The notes beneath the pieces are model-generated. The model was not told the DNA's origin. It worked only from the letters and a program-made list of their open reading frames with translations, and made no database searches. Made by a program: the position numbers and the translations under genes. From NCBI RefSeq assembly GCF_023652955.1, contig NZ_JAKLOY010000008.1, positions 62,001 to 126,000 on the forward strand: a DNA stretch of 64,000 nucleotides, in the 5' to 3' direction. This document shows, piece after piece, positions 44,052-53,088 of the stretch (position 1 is the first letter of the stretch; each line of letters starts with the position of its first letter). This DNA comes from Geomonas sp. Red32 (GTDB lineage: Bacteria; Desulfobacterota; Desulfuromonadia; Geobacterales; Geobacteraceae).

Positions 44052-45176
44052 CTACCCCTTATGGTTCTCCATCATCTCCACGAACCTGCTGAACAGATAG
44101 TGCGAATCGTGGGGACCGGGGGAGGCTTCCGGGTGGTGCTGTACCGAGAAGATCGGGAGGTTCTTGTGAGCCATCCCCTCGACAGTCTGGTCGTTCAGGT
44201 TCTCGTGCCCGAGCTCGCAGGCGTGCGAGAGTGAGATGATGTCCACCGAGAAGCCGTGGTTCTGGGCGGTGATCTCCACCTTCCTGGTCTTCATGTCCAT
44301 GACCGGGAGGTTTGAGCCGTGGTTGCCGAACTTGAGCTTCATGGTGCGCCCGCCAAGAGCCAGGCCGAGGAGCTGGTGCCCGAGGCAGATCCCGAAGATC
44401 GGCTTCTTCCCGACGAATTTCTTGATGTTCTCGATGGCCTCTTTCATCGGCTCCGGATCGCCCGGGCCGTTGGAGAGGAAGATCCCGTCCGGGTTCATGG
44501 CCAGGGCCGATTCGGCCGGGAAAGTGGCCGGGACCACGGTCACGTCGCAGCCGGCGGAGACCAGGCAGCGCAGGATGTTCAGCTTGATCCCGAAGTCGTA
44601 GGCGACCACCTTGTACTTGAGGTCCCGCTTGTCGATCTGCGGATAGCCATCGGTGATGTCCCACAGCCCCTGGGTCCAGTGGTAGGGCTTGTCGCAGGTA
44701 ACGCCGGTGGCGAGATCGAGGCCGCTCATGGAAGGAATGGCGCGGGCCTTTCTGACCAGGCTCTCCGGATCGAAGTCGACGGTGGAGATGATGCCGTTCT
44801 GGGCACCCTTGTCGCGGAGGTGACGGGTCAGCGCGCGGGTGTCGATCCCCTGGATACCGACGATGCCATTCTCCTTAAGGTAGGCGTCCAGGCTCATGGT
44901 GGCGCGCCAGTTCGAGTAGCAGTCCAGGTACTCCCTCACGATGAAGCCGGAGAGGTAGAGCTGGTTACTTTCGATGTCTTCCGGATTGATGCCGGTGTTA
45001 CCGATCTGGGTGTAGGTCATGGTGACCATCTGCCCCTTGTACGAGGGGTCAGTAAGGACCTCCTGGTAGCCGGACATGGCGGTGTTGAAGACCACCTCAC
45101 CGCTCGTTTCGCCCGTTGCGCCGAAGGCCTTACCGGTGAAGATCCGGCCGTCCGCCAGAGCAAGCACTGCTTTCAT
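44052..45176 (-). CDS. carA: Carbamoyl-phosphate synthase, small (glutaminase) subunit
   Basis: Hydrolyses glutamine and channels ammonia to CarB. The 374-residue protein has the N-terminal CarA domain (GEVVFNTAMSGYQEVLTDPSY) and a class I amidotransferase domain with the nucleophile in FGICLGHQLLGLALGG near residue 265 and the His-Glu pair in QHHPEASPGPHDS near 350. The ATG at 45176 is chosen because GGAGAAGAT precedes it and the family N-terminus (KAVLALADGRIFTG) starts there. Located after pyrC with 255 bp between that includes a C-rich repeat. Confidence 0.96.
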   Translation of the reverse strand: MKAVLALADGRIFTGKAFGATGETSGEVVFNTAMSGYQEVLTDPSYKGQMVTMTYTQIGNTGINPEDIESNQLYLSGFIVREYLDCYSNWRATMSLDAYLKENGIVGIQGIDTRALTRHLRDKGAQNGIISTVDFDPESLVRKARAIPSMSGLDLATGVTCDKPYHWTQGLWDITDGYPQIDKRDLKYKVVAYDFGIKLNILRCLVSAGCDVTVVPATFPAESALAMNPDGIFLSNGPGDPEPMKEAIENIKKFVGKKPIFGICLGHQLLGLALGGRTMKLKFGNHGSNLPVMDMKTRKVEITAQNHGFSVDIISLSHACELGHENLNDQTVEGMAHKNLPIFSVQHHPEASPGPHDSHYLFSRFVEMMENHKG

Positions 45177-45314
45177 ATCTTCTCCAATTCTGTTTTTATT
45201 GCTGCGCCAACCAGTCAAGCGTCGGCAATTTACGTTAACAACCTAAATGTGGTGAACCAGCATCGGAACTCTGCCCCCAGTTGGCGGAACTCTCCTCGTC
45301 AACCGGCGGCAGGT

Positions 45315-45350
45315 CCTCCCCTTTGCGAAGGGGGGACAGGGGGGATTTTT
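45315..45350. repeat. CCCCCTTTG-type dispersed repeat (pyrC-carA junction)
   Basis: TCCCCTTTGCGAAGGGGGGA followed by CAGGGGGGATTTTTGC, inside the pyrimidine operon. The rest of the gap (to 45431) is C-rich sequence without a gene. Confidence 0.75.
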
Positions 45351-45431
45351 GCTACTTCCGGCATCGCCCCAACCACCGGCGTCCCCCACCCCCTCGCCCC
45401 CTCCCTCCAGGGGAAGGGGAAAGGCAGGAAA

Positions 45432-46706
45432 CTACTTCTTGTTGACTACCTGCCCCTTCACGACGGTGTAGGCGGCGGCGCCTTTCATCTCCCAGCCGAT
45501 GAACGGGCTGTTCTTCGACTTGGACTCCAGCTTCTCCGCCACCACTTCCCACTTCCGGTTCGGGTCGATGATGGTGACGTCTGCCACCGCCCCGCACTTC
45601 AGGGTCCCGCGCTCGACACCGAGGATCTTGGCCGGGTTGCAGGACATGAGCGATACCAGCTTCTTCATATCGACCAGCCCCTCTTCCACCAGCTTGAGGG
45701 AAAGGGGGAGCGAGGTCTCGAGGCCGACGATGCCGTTGTAGGCAAGGTTGAATTCGACGTCCTTCTCGTCCGGGTGATGCGGGGCATGGTCGGTAGCGAT
45801 GGCGTCGATGGTCCCGTCGGCGAGCGCAGCCTTGATGGCATCGCGGTCGGCCGCGCTTCTCAAGGGCGGGTTCATCTTGGCGTTGGTGTCGTAGCCGAGC
45901 ACCGCCTCGTCGGTCAGAGTGAAGTAGTGCGGTGCGGTCTCGCAGGTAACCTTGACGCCGCGGGCCTTGGCGTTACGGATGATACGGCAGGAACCGGCGG
46001 TCGAGATGTGAGCGATGTGGACCGGAGCGCCGCAGAACTCTGCCAGGTAGACTTCGCGGGCCACGGCGGCGTCCTCGGCCACCCAGGGAATCCCCTTGAG
46101 GCCGAGCTCGGTGGCGACCGGCCCCTCGTTCATGACACCCTCTCCCACCAGCGAAAGGTCCTCGGAGTGGGTGATGACGGTGATGCCGATCCCCTTGGCG
46201 TACTCGAGGGCGCGGCGCATCAGCTCGCTGCTGCAGACCGGCTTGCCGTCGTCGGAAACGGCCACGCAGCCGGCTTCCTTGAGATCGCCCATCTCGGCCA
46301 GGCTCTCCCCTTTGCTCCCCTTGGTGATGGCGCCGACCGGGAAGACGTTGACCATCGCTTCCTTCCTCGCCTTGTTGACGATGTAGGAGGTAACGGCCTT
46401 GTTGTCGTTGACCGGGGAGGTGTTGGGCATGCAGGCCACCGAGGTGAACCCGCCGGCCGCGGCCGAACGGGAACCGGTGGCGATGTCTTCCTTGTATTCC
46501 AGACCGGGGTCGCGCAGGTGGACGTGCATATCGATGAGCCCCGGGGTGACGATCAGCCCGGTGGCGTCGACCGACTCGGTCTCCTCCGGAGCGGTCAGCC
46601 CTTGGCCAAGCTCCAGGATGACGCCGTCGGCGATCAGAATATCCATCACTTCGTCAATCCCCTGCGAGGGGTCAATCACGTGCCCGCCTTTGATCAACAG
46701 ATTCAT
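45432..46706 (-). CDS. pyrC: Dihydroorotase
   Basis: Zinc amidohydrolase that cyclises carbamoyl aspartate to dihydroorotate. The 424-residue protein is the longer class I dihydroorotase: [10 protein letters not shown] near residue 60 with the metal-binding Hx[13 protein letters not shown] near 93, VITHSED near 178, [10 protein letters not shown] near 230, and [13 protein letters not shown] near 305 with the catalytic Asp. ATG at 46706 is preferred over the GTG three codons upstream because AGAGG is spaced properly for it. It lies between pyrB and carA. Confidence 0.95.
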   Translation of the reverse strand: MNLLIKGGHVIDPSQGIDEVMDILIADGVILELGQGLTAPEETESVDATGLIVTPGLIDMHVHLRDPGLEYKEDIATGSRSAAAGGFTSVACMPNTSPVNDNKAVTSYIVNKARKEAMVNVFPVGAITKGSKGESLAEMGDLKEAGCVAVSDDGKPVCSSELMRRALEYAKGIGITVITHSEDLSLVGEGVMNEGPVATELGLKGIPWVAEDAAVAREVYLAEFCGAPVHIAHISTAGSCRIIRNAKARGVKVTCETAPHYFTLTDEAVLGYDTNAKMNPPLRSAADRDAIKAALADGTIDAIATDHAPHHPDEKDVEFNLAYNGIVGLETSLPLSLKLVEEGLVDMKKLVSLMSCNPAKILGVERGTLKCGAVADVTIIDPNRKWEVVAEKLESKSKNSPFIGWEMKGAAAYTVVKGQVVNKK

Positions 46707-46842
46707 ATTCAGCACCTCTTTAGAGAAGCAATTGGGTTGAATGACTCATTAGAATCGGGTACACTTTTTCGAAAAATACTGAGCGTTATCGGAAGGTTAA
46801 CTCCCCATTTCGGCCGGCCGAAATGGGCCTCCCCCCCTCCCC

Positions 46843-47778
46843 TTACCCCTCGCTCGGCTCCCCGCCGCAGACGTGGTAGAGCATGGCCATCCTGATGGCG
46901 ACGCCGTTTTCCACCTGCTTGAGGATGTAGGACTGGTCGCAGTCGGCCACCGACGAGGCGAGCTCCACGCCGCGGTTGATCGGACCCGGGTGCATGACCA
47001 TGGCGTCCTTCTTGGCCAGGGCCAGCATGTCGGGGTTCAAACCATAGTATCGGGAGTATTCGCGCATGCTCGGAAGCAGGGTCTTGCCCTGGCGCTCCAG
47101 CTGGATCCTGAGCATCATGACGACGTCTGCCTTGTGTACCGCCTCACGCATGTCCTTGCAGACGGTGACGTTCCCCAGCCGCTCGATGCCGATCGGCATC
47201 ATGGTCGGCGGGCCGGCCACGAAGATCTTCGCGCCCATCGTGGTAAGCCCGTAGATGTCGGACCGGGCCACGCGGCTGTGGGTGATGTCGCCGACGATGG
47301 CGACCTTCAGCCCTTCCAGCTTGCCGAACTTCTGACGCATGGTCAGCATGTCGAGAAGCCCCTGGGAGGGATGCTCGTGGGCACCGTCACCGGCGTTGAT
47401 CACCGAGCAGGAGACCCTTTTCGCGAGAAACTCGTGCGCGCCGGAAATCGCGTGGCGCATGACGATGATGTCGGGCTTCATGGCCAGCACGTTCTGGGCG
47501 GTATCGAGGAGGGTTTCGCCTTTGGTGACCGAGCTGGTGGATGCCGAGATGTTGATGGTATCGGCAGAGAGGCGTTTTGCTGCAATTTCGAAGGAGGTGC
47601 GGGTCCTGGTGGATGCCTCGTAGAAGAGGTTGACCACCGTCTTGCCGCGCAGAGTGGGGACCTTCTTGATGTCGCGGCTGTTGATTTCGTTGAGGCTGTC
47701 AGCAGTGTTGAGCAGCAGCTCGATCTCTTCCTTGGTCAGATCTTTGAGTCCGATGATGTCTTTGTGCCTGAAACCCAT
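46843..47778 (-). CDS. pyrB: Aspartate carbamoyltransferase, catalytic subunit
   Basis: Transfers the carbamoyl group to aspartate, the committed pyrimidine step. The 311-residue protein has the carbamoyl-phosphate motif [19 protein letters not shown] near residue 52, the lid loop around [24 protein letters not shown] near 107, [14 protein letters not shown] near 130 and [11 protein letters not shown] near 265. No pyrI regulatory subunit is adjacent, as expected for a PyrR-controlled operon. ATG at 47778 follows AGGGGGGGG; an upstream extension (MSGGG) is translated ribosome-binding sequence. Confidence 0.96.
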   Translation of the reverse strand: MGFRHKDIIGLKDLTKEEIELLLNTADSLNEINSRDIKKVPTLRGKTVVNLFYEASTRTRTSFEIAAKRLSADTINISASTSSVTKGETLLDTAQNVLAMKPDIIVMRHAISGAHEFLAKRVSCSVINAGDGAHEHPSQGLLDMLTMRQKFGKLEGLKVAIVGDITHSRVARSDIYGLTTMGAKIFVAGPPTMMPIGIERLGNVTVCKDMREAVHKADVVMMLRIQLERQGKTLLPSMREYSRYYGLNPDMLALAKKDAMVMHPGPINRGVELASSVADCDQSYILKQVENGVAIRMAMLYHVCGGEPSEG

Positions 47779-47837
47779 ACCCCCCCCTGACATTGACAGA
47801 TGTTCGTGGTTAGACGTTCGCGGTTATGAGAGTGACT

Positions 47838-48473
<636 letters not shown>

Positions 48474-48505
48474 TTAGAAAGAAGGACTCTTGCGTCACCT
48501 TTGCT

Positions 48506-48519
48506 AACCTCACAGGGCT
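48506..48519 (-). promoter_or_regulatory. PyrR-binding loop (anti-antiterminator)
   Basis: Minus-strand AGCCCTGTGAGGTT fits the PyrR-binding consensus ARUCCNGNGAGGYU at all but one position. It lies between the pyr promoter and the attenuator terminator. Binding of UMP-PyrR would be expected to favour termination. Confidence 0.8.
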
Positions 48520-48553
48520 AATTTAAAAGGCAGTCGTTCAGCAAATTTTCGCT

Positions 48554-48582
48554 AGATTAGCATCGGGACCAGGCGGAGTCAA
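48554..48582 (-). promoter_or_regulatory. Promoter of the pyr operon
   Basis: TTGACT (48577-48582) and TAATCT (48554-48559) on the minus strand with a 17-bp spacer, about 35 bases upstream of the PyrR-binding loop. Confidence 0.6.
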
Positions 48583-48725
48583 GGCCAATGAGCGGGTAAA
48601 GGTATTGATTTAAATTAGATTTTACTTACCCACCAAGACCCCGCGTTTTTCCGCCCTGAGCGCGCAAAAAGTGCTTCTTTCGCCTTCTATCTGACGGCTA
48701 TCCGGCTGCCGCCGACATGGCTCGC

Positions 48726-48755
48726 TTGACCTTACTCGCCAGTCGATGCTATAAC
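48726..48755 (+). promoter_or_regulatory. Promoter of yhbY
   Basis: TTGACC (48726-48731) and TATAAC (48750-48755) with an 18-bp spacer; both hexamers match the sigma-70 consensus at 5/6. The leader to the ATG at 48857 would be about 95 bases. Confidence 0.6.
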
Positions 48756-48856
48756 CCGACGGAGATTTTCGCTAATAAATGAAACTTTTGCTCAAGACCG
48801 TGACGTGCCGATTCGGCAGTGAGCCGGATGGTGCAGAGGGAAAAGGAACGCAAGGC

Positions 48857-49150
48857 ATGTTGACTGGTAAACAGAAGAGATTTTTGCGGGGTCTGGGACA
48901 CTCGCTGAAGCCGGTGGTGACGGTGGGGAAAAGCGACATCAGCGAGGCGGTGCTGGCCACCACCAACGAGGCGCTGGATAGCCACGAGCTCATCAAGGTG
49001 AAGATACTGGAGAGCTGCTTCATGGACCGCCACGAGGTGGCCGAACAACTGTGCGAAGCGACCGGCGCCGACCTGGCCCAGGTGCTCGGGAGGACCTTAC
49101 TTATCTACCGCCCCGCCAAGGAGCCGCGGCTGGAGCTGCCGAGGGGCTAG
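48857..49150 (+). CDS. yhbY: CRM-domain RNA-binding protein YhbY
   Basis: A 97-residue ribosome-assembly-associated protein with a single CRS1-YhbY (CRM) domain. MLTGKQKRFLRGLGHSLKP opens the domain, VVTVGKSDISEAVL holds the GxxG-like RNA-binding turn, and HELIKVKILESC and RTLLIYRP are the following conserved segments. It is thought to bind pre-50S particles in E. coli. ATG at 48857 is chosen because the domain starts there with AAAGGAA upstream; a longer in-frame extension is leader. It converges on dgt. Confidence 0.92.
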   Translation: MLTGKQKRFLRGLGHSLKPVVTVGKSDISEAVLATTNEALDSHELIKVKILESCFMDRHEVAEQLCEATGADLAQVLGRTLLIYRPAKEPRLELPRG

Positions 49151-49193
49151 ACCGCCAGCCCCCTTTCTCCTCTCTCCCCCCTTTTACCTCCTC

Positions 49194-49216
49194 TCCCCCC
49201 TTTGCGAAGGGGGGCT
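49194..49216. repeat. CCCCCTTTG-type dispersed repeat (yhbY-dgt convergent gap)
   Basis: CCCCCCTTTGCGAAGGGGGG palindrome preceded by C/T-rich sequence, ending just before the dgt stop codon. It could serve as a two-way terminator hairpin. Confidence 0.7.
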
Positions 49217-49223
49217 TCCCCTC

Positions 49224-50372
49224 TTACACCCTCTCGTACGGCTCGAACAGTCTCTTGAACTCGTCCAGCGCGAAGCGGTCGGTCATGCCGGCGATGTAGT
49301 CGCAGATCACCCGCTCCCGCCCTTCCCGCTCCATCTTCGCCTGGTGCTTGGAGGGGAGCAGGGTCGGATGCTTCACGTAGGTCTCGAAGAGCTCACTCAG
49401 GTAGCGCTCCGCCTTGACCCGCATCCTCTCCACCTTGTAGTGGCGATAGAGGTTCTGAAAGAGGAAGCGCTTCAGCTCCGCGTTGCGCTCGGCCATCGAT
49501 TCGCTGAAGAAAACAACCTGCTTGTTGACCCGCCGGACGTCTTCCTGGGTTTCGATCCCCAGCTGCTCGATATTGGCGGCGGTGGTGACCACGAGGTCGT
49601 TGATCAGTACGCCGATCAGCGCACTGACCGTCTGGCACACACCCCGCTCGACGTCGATATTGGGGTACTTCCTGAGGATCCCCTCGTGCACCTCTTCCCA
49701 CAGGGAGACTTTCTTCAACTGGGCGAGGTTGATATAGCCGGACTTGAGCCCGTCGTCTATGTCGTGGTTGTTGTAGGCAATCTCGTCGGCCAGGTTGATG
49801 AGCTGCGCCTCGATGGTGGGAACGACCCCGGGGAGGAACTCGGCATAGGGGTGGAGGGGGGTGTCGTACTGCGAGGAATGCTTGGCTATCCCTTCCCGCA
49901 CCTCCCACGACAGGTTCAGGCCGTTGAAGTTGGGGTGGCGCTCCTCCAGTTCGTCGACCACGCGCAGAGACTGCAGGTTGTGCTCGAAGCCGCCCGCGCC
50001 CTGCATGAGCCGGTTGAGGACCTCCTCGCCGGTATGCCCGAACGGGGTGTGCCCAAGGTCGTGGGCCAGGGCCAGCGTCTCGGTCAGCTCCTCGTTGAGC
50101 CCCAGGCGCCTCGCGATCCCCTTCCCTATCTGGGCGACCTCCAGAGAGTGGGTGAGCCGGGTGCGATAGTAATCCCCCTCGTGGTTGACGAAAACCTGGG
50201 TCTTGTATTCGAGGCGCCGGAAGGCGGCGCAGTGAATGATGCGGTCGCGGTCGCGCTCGAAGGCGGGGCGATTGTCGCGAAACTCCTCATGATATTTACG
50301 CCCGCGGGAGGTGTTGCTTTGGGCGGCGTATCCCGCCAGATCGGCACGTTCCATGGACTGCCCGTCTCTCAT
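49224..50372 (-). CDS. dgt: Deoxyguanosinetriphosphate triphosphohydrolase-like protein
   Basis: HD-domain dNTPase that cleaves dNTPs to the nucleoside and triphosphate, influencing dNTP pools. The 382-residue protein has the conserved DRDRIIHCAAFRRLEYKTQV near residue 40, the metal-binding HD pattern in THSLEVAQIGKGIA (near 74) and LAHDLGHTPFGHTGE (near 103), and ADEIAYNNHDIDDGL (near 215). The length fits the type 2 (shorter) dGTPase-like group rather than the E. coli Dgt of about 505. ATG at 50372 is chosen from GAGG nine bases upstream; an ATG 18 bases downstream is also possible. Confidence 0.92.
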   Translation of the reverse strand: MRDGQSMERADLAGYAAQSNTSRGRKYHEEFRDNRPAFERDRDRIIHCAAFRRLEYKTQVFVNHEGDYYRTRLTHSLEVAQIGKGIARRLGLNEELTETLALAHDLGHTPFGHTGEEVLNRLMQGAGGFEHNLQSLRVVDELEERHPNFNGLNLSWEVREGIAKHSSQYDTPLHPYAEFLPGVVPTIEAQLINLADEIAYNNHDIDDGLKSGYINLAQLKKVSLWEEVHEGILRKYPNIDVERGVCQTVSALIGVLINDLVVTTAANIEQLGIETQEDVRRVNKQVVFFSESMAERNAELKRFLFQNLYRHYKVERMRVKAERYLSELFETYVKHPTLLPSKHQAKMEREGRERVICDYIAGMTDRFALDEFKRLFEPYERV

Positions 50373-50416
50373 CCGTGTACACCTCAAGCTTAATGATGGT
50401 TTTCCAAAGTAACGTA

Positions 50417-50444
50417 TTTATATACCGGGAAATGACACTGTCAA
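50417..50444 (-). promoter_or_regulatory. Promoter of dgt
   Basis: Minus-strand TTGACA (50439-50444, perfect) and TATAAA (50417-50422) with a 16-bp spacer, about 45 bases before the ATG. Confidence 0.65.
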
Positions 50445-50555
50445 CACCAAAGTTGGCATTGACGGCATCTCACCCGTCATGATAATAACTGTGTTTACAA
50501 ATATTGTCTCATAAAAGGGACATTGTACTGTAAGTACTGCCGCTTCCGATTGATT

Positions 50556-50561
50556 TATAAT
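50556..50561 (+). promoter_or_regulatory. -10 element upstream of rsmD
   Basis: A perfect TATAAT in an AT-rich stretch about 100 bases before the rsmD ATG. No good -35 at 16-18 bp is seen, so an activator or a weak -35 would be needed. The rest of the dgt-rsmD gap shows nothing else. Confidence 0.4.
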
Positions 50562-50663
50562 AGTTTCCCTCCATCTCTAAGTCACCCCATCTCTTGAAAG
50601 CCGGCCGCACCGAAGGCAAAGAAGGTGGAGGGGACGTGGGATGAGGTTTAGAGGCCAACCATA

Positions 50664-51245
50664 ATGCGGATAATCGCTGGCGAAGCCAGGGGACGCACTC
50701 TTCACGCGCCCAAGAACATGCGGGTCCGCCCCACCGCCGACCGGGTGAAGGAAGCCCTGTTCAGCATGCTCATGAGCCGCCTGGGAGAGTTTGACGGCAT
50801 GAGGGTGCTCGACATCTTCGCCGGCACCGGCAACCTGGGCATCGAAGCCCTCAGCAGAGGGTCGCAATACGCGGTCTTCGTCGATTCCCACCGGGAATCC
50901 GCCGAGATCGTCAAGAAGAACCTGGAACTGACCCATTTTACGGGGAAAGCGAAGGTGGTCGTGCAGGAAGCCGCCCTCGCCCTCAAGAACCTGGAGCGAA
51001 ACGAGGCCCCCTTTCACCTGGTGTTCCTCGATCCGCCGTACAGCGAAGGGCACACCGAGCGGATCCTTGAGCATCTCTCCCACTCCCCGCTGGTGGACGG
51101 CGGGACCACGGTGGTCGCCGAGTTCTCGGCGAAAGAGCAGATCCCCACCGCGTTTGGCCGCTTGCAGGAATACGAACGCCGCGTTTATGGCGACACCGCC
51201 CTCTCTTTCCTAACCCTAACCGACAGAGGTGAACAGTGCCCCTGA
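50664..51245 (+). CDS. rsmD: 16S rRNA (guanine966-N2)-methyltransferase
   Basis: Methylates G966 of 16S rRNA with S-adenosylmethionine. The 193-residue protein has MRIIAGEARGRTL at the N-terminus, the SAM-binding motif LDIFAGTGNLGIEALSRG near residue 50 and the N6/N2-methylase motif LVFLDPPYSEG near residue 122. Standard length. It overlaps coaD by 10 bases, a common rsmD-coaD arrangement, so the two are translationally coupled. Confidence 0.95.
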   Translation: MRIIAGEARGRTLHAPKNMRVRPTADRVKEALFSMLMSRLGEFDGMRVLDIFAGTGNLGIEALSRGSQYAVFVDSHRESAEIVKKNLELTHFTGKAKVVVQEAALALKNLERNEAPFHLVFLDPPYSEGHTERILEHLSHSPLVDGGTTVVAEFSAKEQIPTAFGRLQEYERRVYGDTALSFLTLTDRGEQCP

Positions 51246-51721
51246 AACTCGCAGTCTACCCCGGTTCCTTCGATCCTGTTACCTACGGTCACCTCGACAT
51301 CATCGAGCGTGCCCTTAAGATCTTCGACGGCGTTATCGTCGCCGTGGCCAGAAACTCCGAAAAGAATGCCCTCTTCACCGTGAAGGAACGGATCGATCTG
51401 CTGACCGAAATACTCGCGGACCGCCCCCAGGCCACCATCGAAACCTTCGACGGCCTGCTGGTAGATTTCGTTCGCGAGCGCGGCGCCTCCGTCATCGTCC
51501 GTGGTCTGCGCGCGGTTTCCGACTTCGAGTACGAGTTCCAGCTGGCGCAGATGAACCGGAGTATCACCAAGGACGTGGAAACGCTCTTCATGATGACGTC
51601 GGTACCGTACAGCTATCTCTCGTCTTCCATCGTGAAGGAAGTGAGCTCACTGAACGGTCCGGTAGAGAAGCTGGTTCCGCCCGTGGTCAAGGCGGCATTG
51701 GACAAGAAGTTCGGAAGATAG
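51236..51721 (+). CDS. coaD: Phosphopantetheine adenylyltransferase
   Basis: Penultimate step of coenzyme A synthesis: ATP plus 4'-phosphopantetheine to dephospho-CoA. The 161-residue protein has the nucleotidyltransferase motif YPGSFDPVTYGHLDII at the N-terminus (T/H-x-G-H), VIVRGLRAVSDFEYEFQLAQMN near residue 87, and the ATP-site segment SYLSSSIVKEV near 126. Translation starts at GTG (51236), preceded by AGAGGTGAACA and inside the end of rsmD. A terminator follows 68 bases later. Confidence 0.96.
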   Translation: MPLKLAVYPGSFDPVTYGHLDIIERALKIFDGVIVAVARNSEKNALFTVKERIDLLTEILADRPQATIETFDGLLVDFVRERGASVIVRGLRAVSDFEYEFQLAQMNRSITKDVETLFMMTSVPYSYLSSSIVKEVSSLNGPVEKLVPPVVKAALDKKFGR

Positions 51722-51789
51722 TACGGAGAGAGACATGAGACCTGACAACTTGCTCCGGGTTGCCGGTAAAGGGAGTGTCTGCTAATGTT

Positions 51790-51823
51790 AAAGGCGCCTG
51801 TGTCAGCGGGCGCCTTTTGTTTT
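51790..51823 (+). terminator. Intrinsic terminator of rsmD-coaD
   Basis: AAAGGCGCC pairs with GGCGCCTTT around TGTGTCAGCG, followed by TGTTTTT. Confidence 0.85.
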
Positions 51824-51842
51824 TCGTCAGCCAGTAAAAATA

Positions 51843-51874
51843 GAGGGACAGGCACCTGGCGGGGCCGGTCCCCG
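51843..51874. repeat. GGACAGGCACCTGGC-type hairpin repeat, copy 2
   Basis: GAGGGACAGGCACCTGGCGG then GGCCGGTCCCCGCACC. Related to the element at 36253-36284. It lies just upstream of a DUF1858 gene. Confidence 0.6.
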
Positions 51875-51895
51875 CACCGGTCGGGAGGCAAGGCC

Positions 51896-52090
51896 ATGAT
51901 CACCAAGGAAATGACCATCACCAGCATCCTGAGAAGTTACCCCGAAACCCTCCCCGTCTTCCAGCGCCACGGCCTGGACTGCTTCGACTGCCAGATCGCC
52001 GACTTCGAAGAGCTCGAACATGGCGCCTCCGTCCACAAACTCGACATCGACACCCTCCTCACCGAGCTGAACGGAAACATCAAGAACTAA
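51896..52090 (+). CDS. DUF1858 (redox-disulfide) protein
   Basis: A 64-residue paralogue of the protein at 38998-39186. It has MTITSILRSYPETLPVFQRHGL, the CxxC pair CFDC (about residues 24-27) and the closing helix (LDIDTLLTELNGNIKN). The third Cys of the other copy is absent. ATG at 51896 is chosen from GGGAGG upstream; the longer in-frame extension covers the terminator and repeat. Its place between coaD and arginase gives no functional clue. Confidence 0.82.
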   Translation: MITKEMTITSILRSYPETLPVFQRHGLDCFDCQIADFEELEHGASVHKLDIDTLLTELNGNIKN

Positions 52091-52092
52091 GG

Positions 52093-52176
52093 CTAGTAGT
52101 GATACCGGCAGCCGATCACTACAATCCCATCCTCATCGACCTTATACACGAGCCGGTGCTCGCGAACTGCGTGGGT
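52093..52176 (-). pseudogene. C-terminal remnant of a YoeB/Txe-type toxin gene
   Basis: The last 27 codons before the TAG at 52093 read THAVREHRLVYKVDEDG followed by IVVIGCRYHY, matching the C-terminus of YoeB-family mRNA interferases (SRRITxEHRLVY...CRYHY). Upstream of residue T the frame is only the shadow of the arginase gene, so the N-terminal two-thirds of the toxin are missing. No YefM antitoxin remnant was seen. It abuts the arginase stop codon, suggesting a deletion that joined arginase to the toxin's 3' end. Confidence 0.75.
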
Positions 52177-53066
52177 TAAATGATGGATTTCCCGAAAAGG
52201 GACGCGGTGAGCTCTACGGCGATCTTGGCGGTCTTGTTGCGGTGGTCGAGGATGGGATTGATCTCGACGACATCCATGCCGACGAGCTTTCTGCTGTCGG
52301 CGATGATCTCCATCAACAGCTGCGCCTCCCGGTAGCTCAGCCCCCCCGGCGACGTCGTCCCCACCCCGGGGACTTCCAGCGGATCGAGCGCGTCCAGGTC
52401 GAGACTCACGTGCAGCCGGTCGAGATGCCCGAGCCTCGCCAGCGCCTCCCGCGCCACCCGCCCCATCCCGCGCTCGTCGATGTCCCGCATGGTGTAGACC
52501 GCCACCCCGCTCTGGCGGAGCCGGATCTTTTCCTGCGGGTCGAGCTCGCGCAGCCCGATCATCACCACATCCTCCGGCTTCACCTTCCGCCCCGGCCTTC
52601 CCACGTTGACCAGCTCGGGATAACCTTCCCCGACAAGCGCCGCGACGCACATGCCGTGGATGTTGCCGGTGATGGAAGTCTGGGGGGTATTGAAGTCGCC
52701 GTGGGCGTCGATCCAGATGATACCGGCCGGGGCATCGTGGGTGATGCCGCCGATGGAGCCGATGGCGAGCGAATGGTCGCCCCCCATGAAAAGCGGGATG
52801 AAGTCCTCCTCGATGGCTGCACGCCCCGCCTGGTAGGCGGCCTCGCAGATTTTGCTGATGGAAGGGAGAAAGTGTACCTCGCGCTCATGGGCGAGCACGT
52901 CACGCACGGGAACGAGAAGGTTGCCGGCGTCCTCGACCTCGAACCCAAGGGCAGCCAGATGGGCGGCGATCCCCGCGTAACGGAGGGCACCGGGCCCAAG
53001 ATCCACGCCCCGCTGGGCCTGCCCCAAATCTATCGGCACCCCGATTATCCTGATACTTTCCCGCAT
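52176..53066 (-). CDS. rocF: Arginase (ureohydrolase family)
   Basis: Manganese enzyme that hydrolyses arginine to ornithine and urea. The 296-residue protein opens with IRIIGVPIDLGQAQRGVDLG, the arginase (rather than agmatinase) N-terminal pattern, and carries the metal motifs GGDHSLAIGSI near residue 95, WIDAHGDFNTP near 117 and SLDLDALDPLEVPGVGT near 223. Agmatinase is the alternative, since the fold is shared. The next gene is an ornithine cyclodeaminase-type protein, which supports arginase because together they take arginine to proline. It starts 22 bp after that gene's stop. Confidence 0.87.
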   Translation of the reverse strand: MRESIRIIGVPIDLGQAQRGVDLGPGALRYAGIAAHLAALGFEVEDAGNLLVPVRDVLAHEREVHFLPSISKICEAAYQAGRAAIEEDFIPLFMGGDHSLAIGSIGGITHDAPAGIIWIDAHGDFNTPQTSITGNIHGMCVAALVGEGYPELVNVGRPGRKVKPEDVVMIGLRELDPQEKIRLRQSGVAVYTMRDIDERGMGRVAREALARLGHLDRLHVSLDLDALDPLEVPGVGTTSPGGLSYREAQLLMEIIADSRKLVGMDVVEINPILDHRNKTAKIAVELTASLFGKSII

Positions 53067-53088
53067 TGCCCTACCCTCTTTCTGGCTA

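Noticed and set aside
52176-52650. A full-length gene containing the YoeB-like C-terminus
   Set aside because: Upstream of the 27 matching codons the frame is only a shadow of arginase (Arg/Ala/Gly-rich, no toxin motifs), so only a remnant is claimed.
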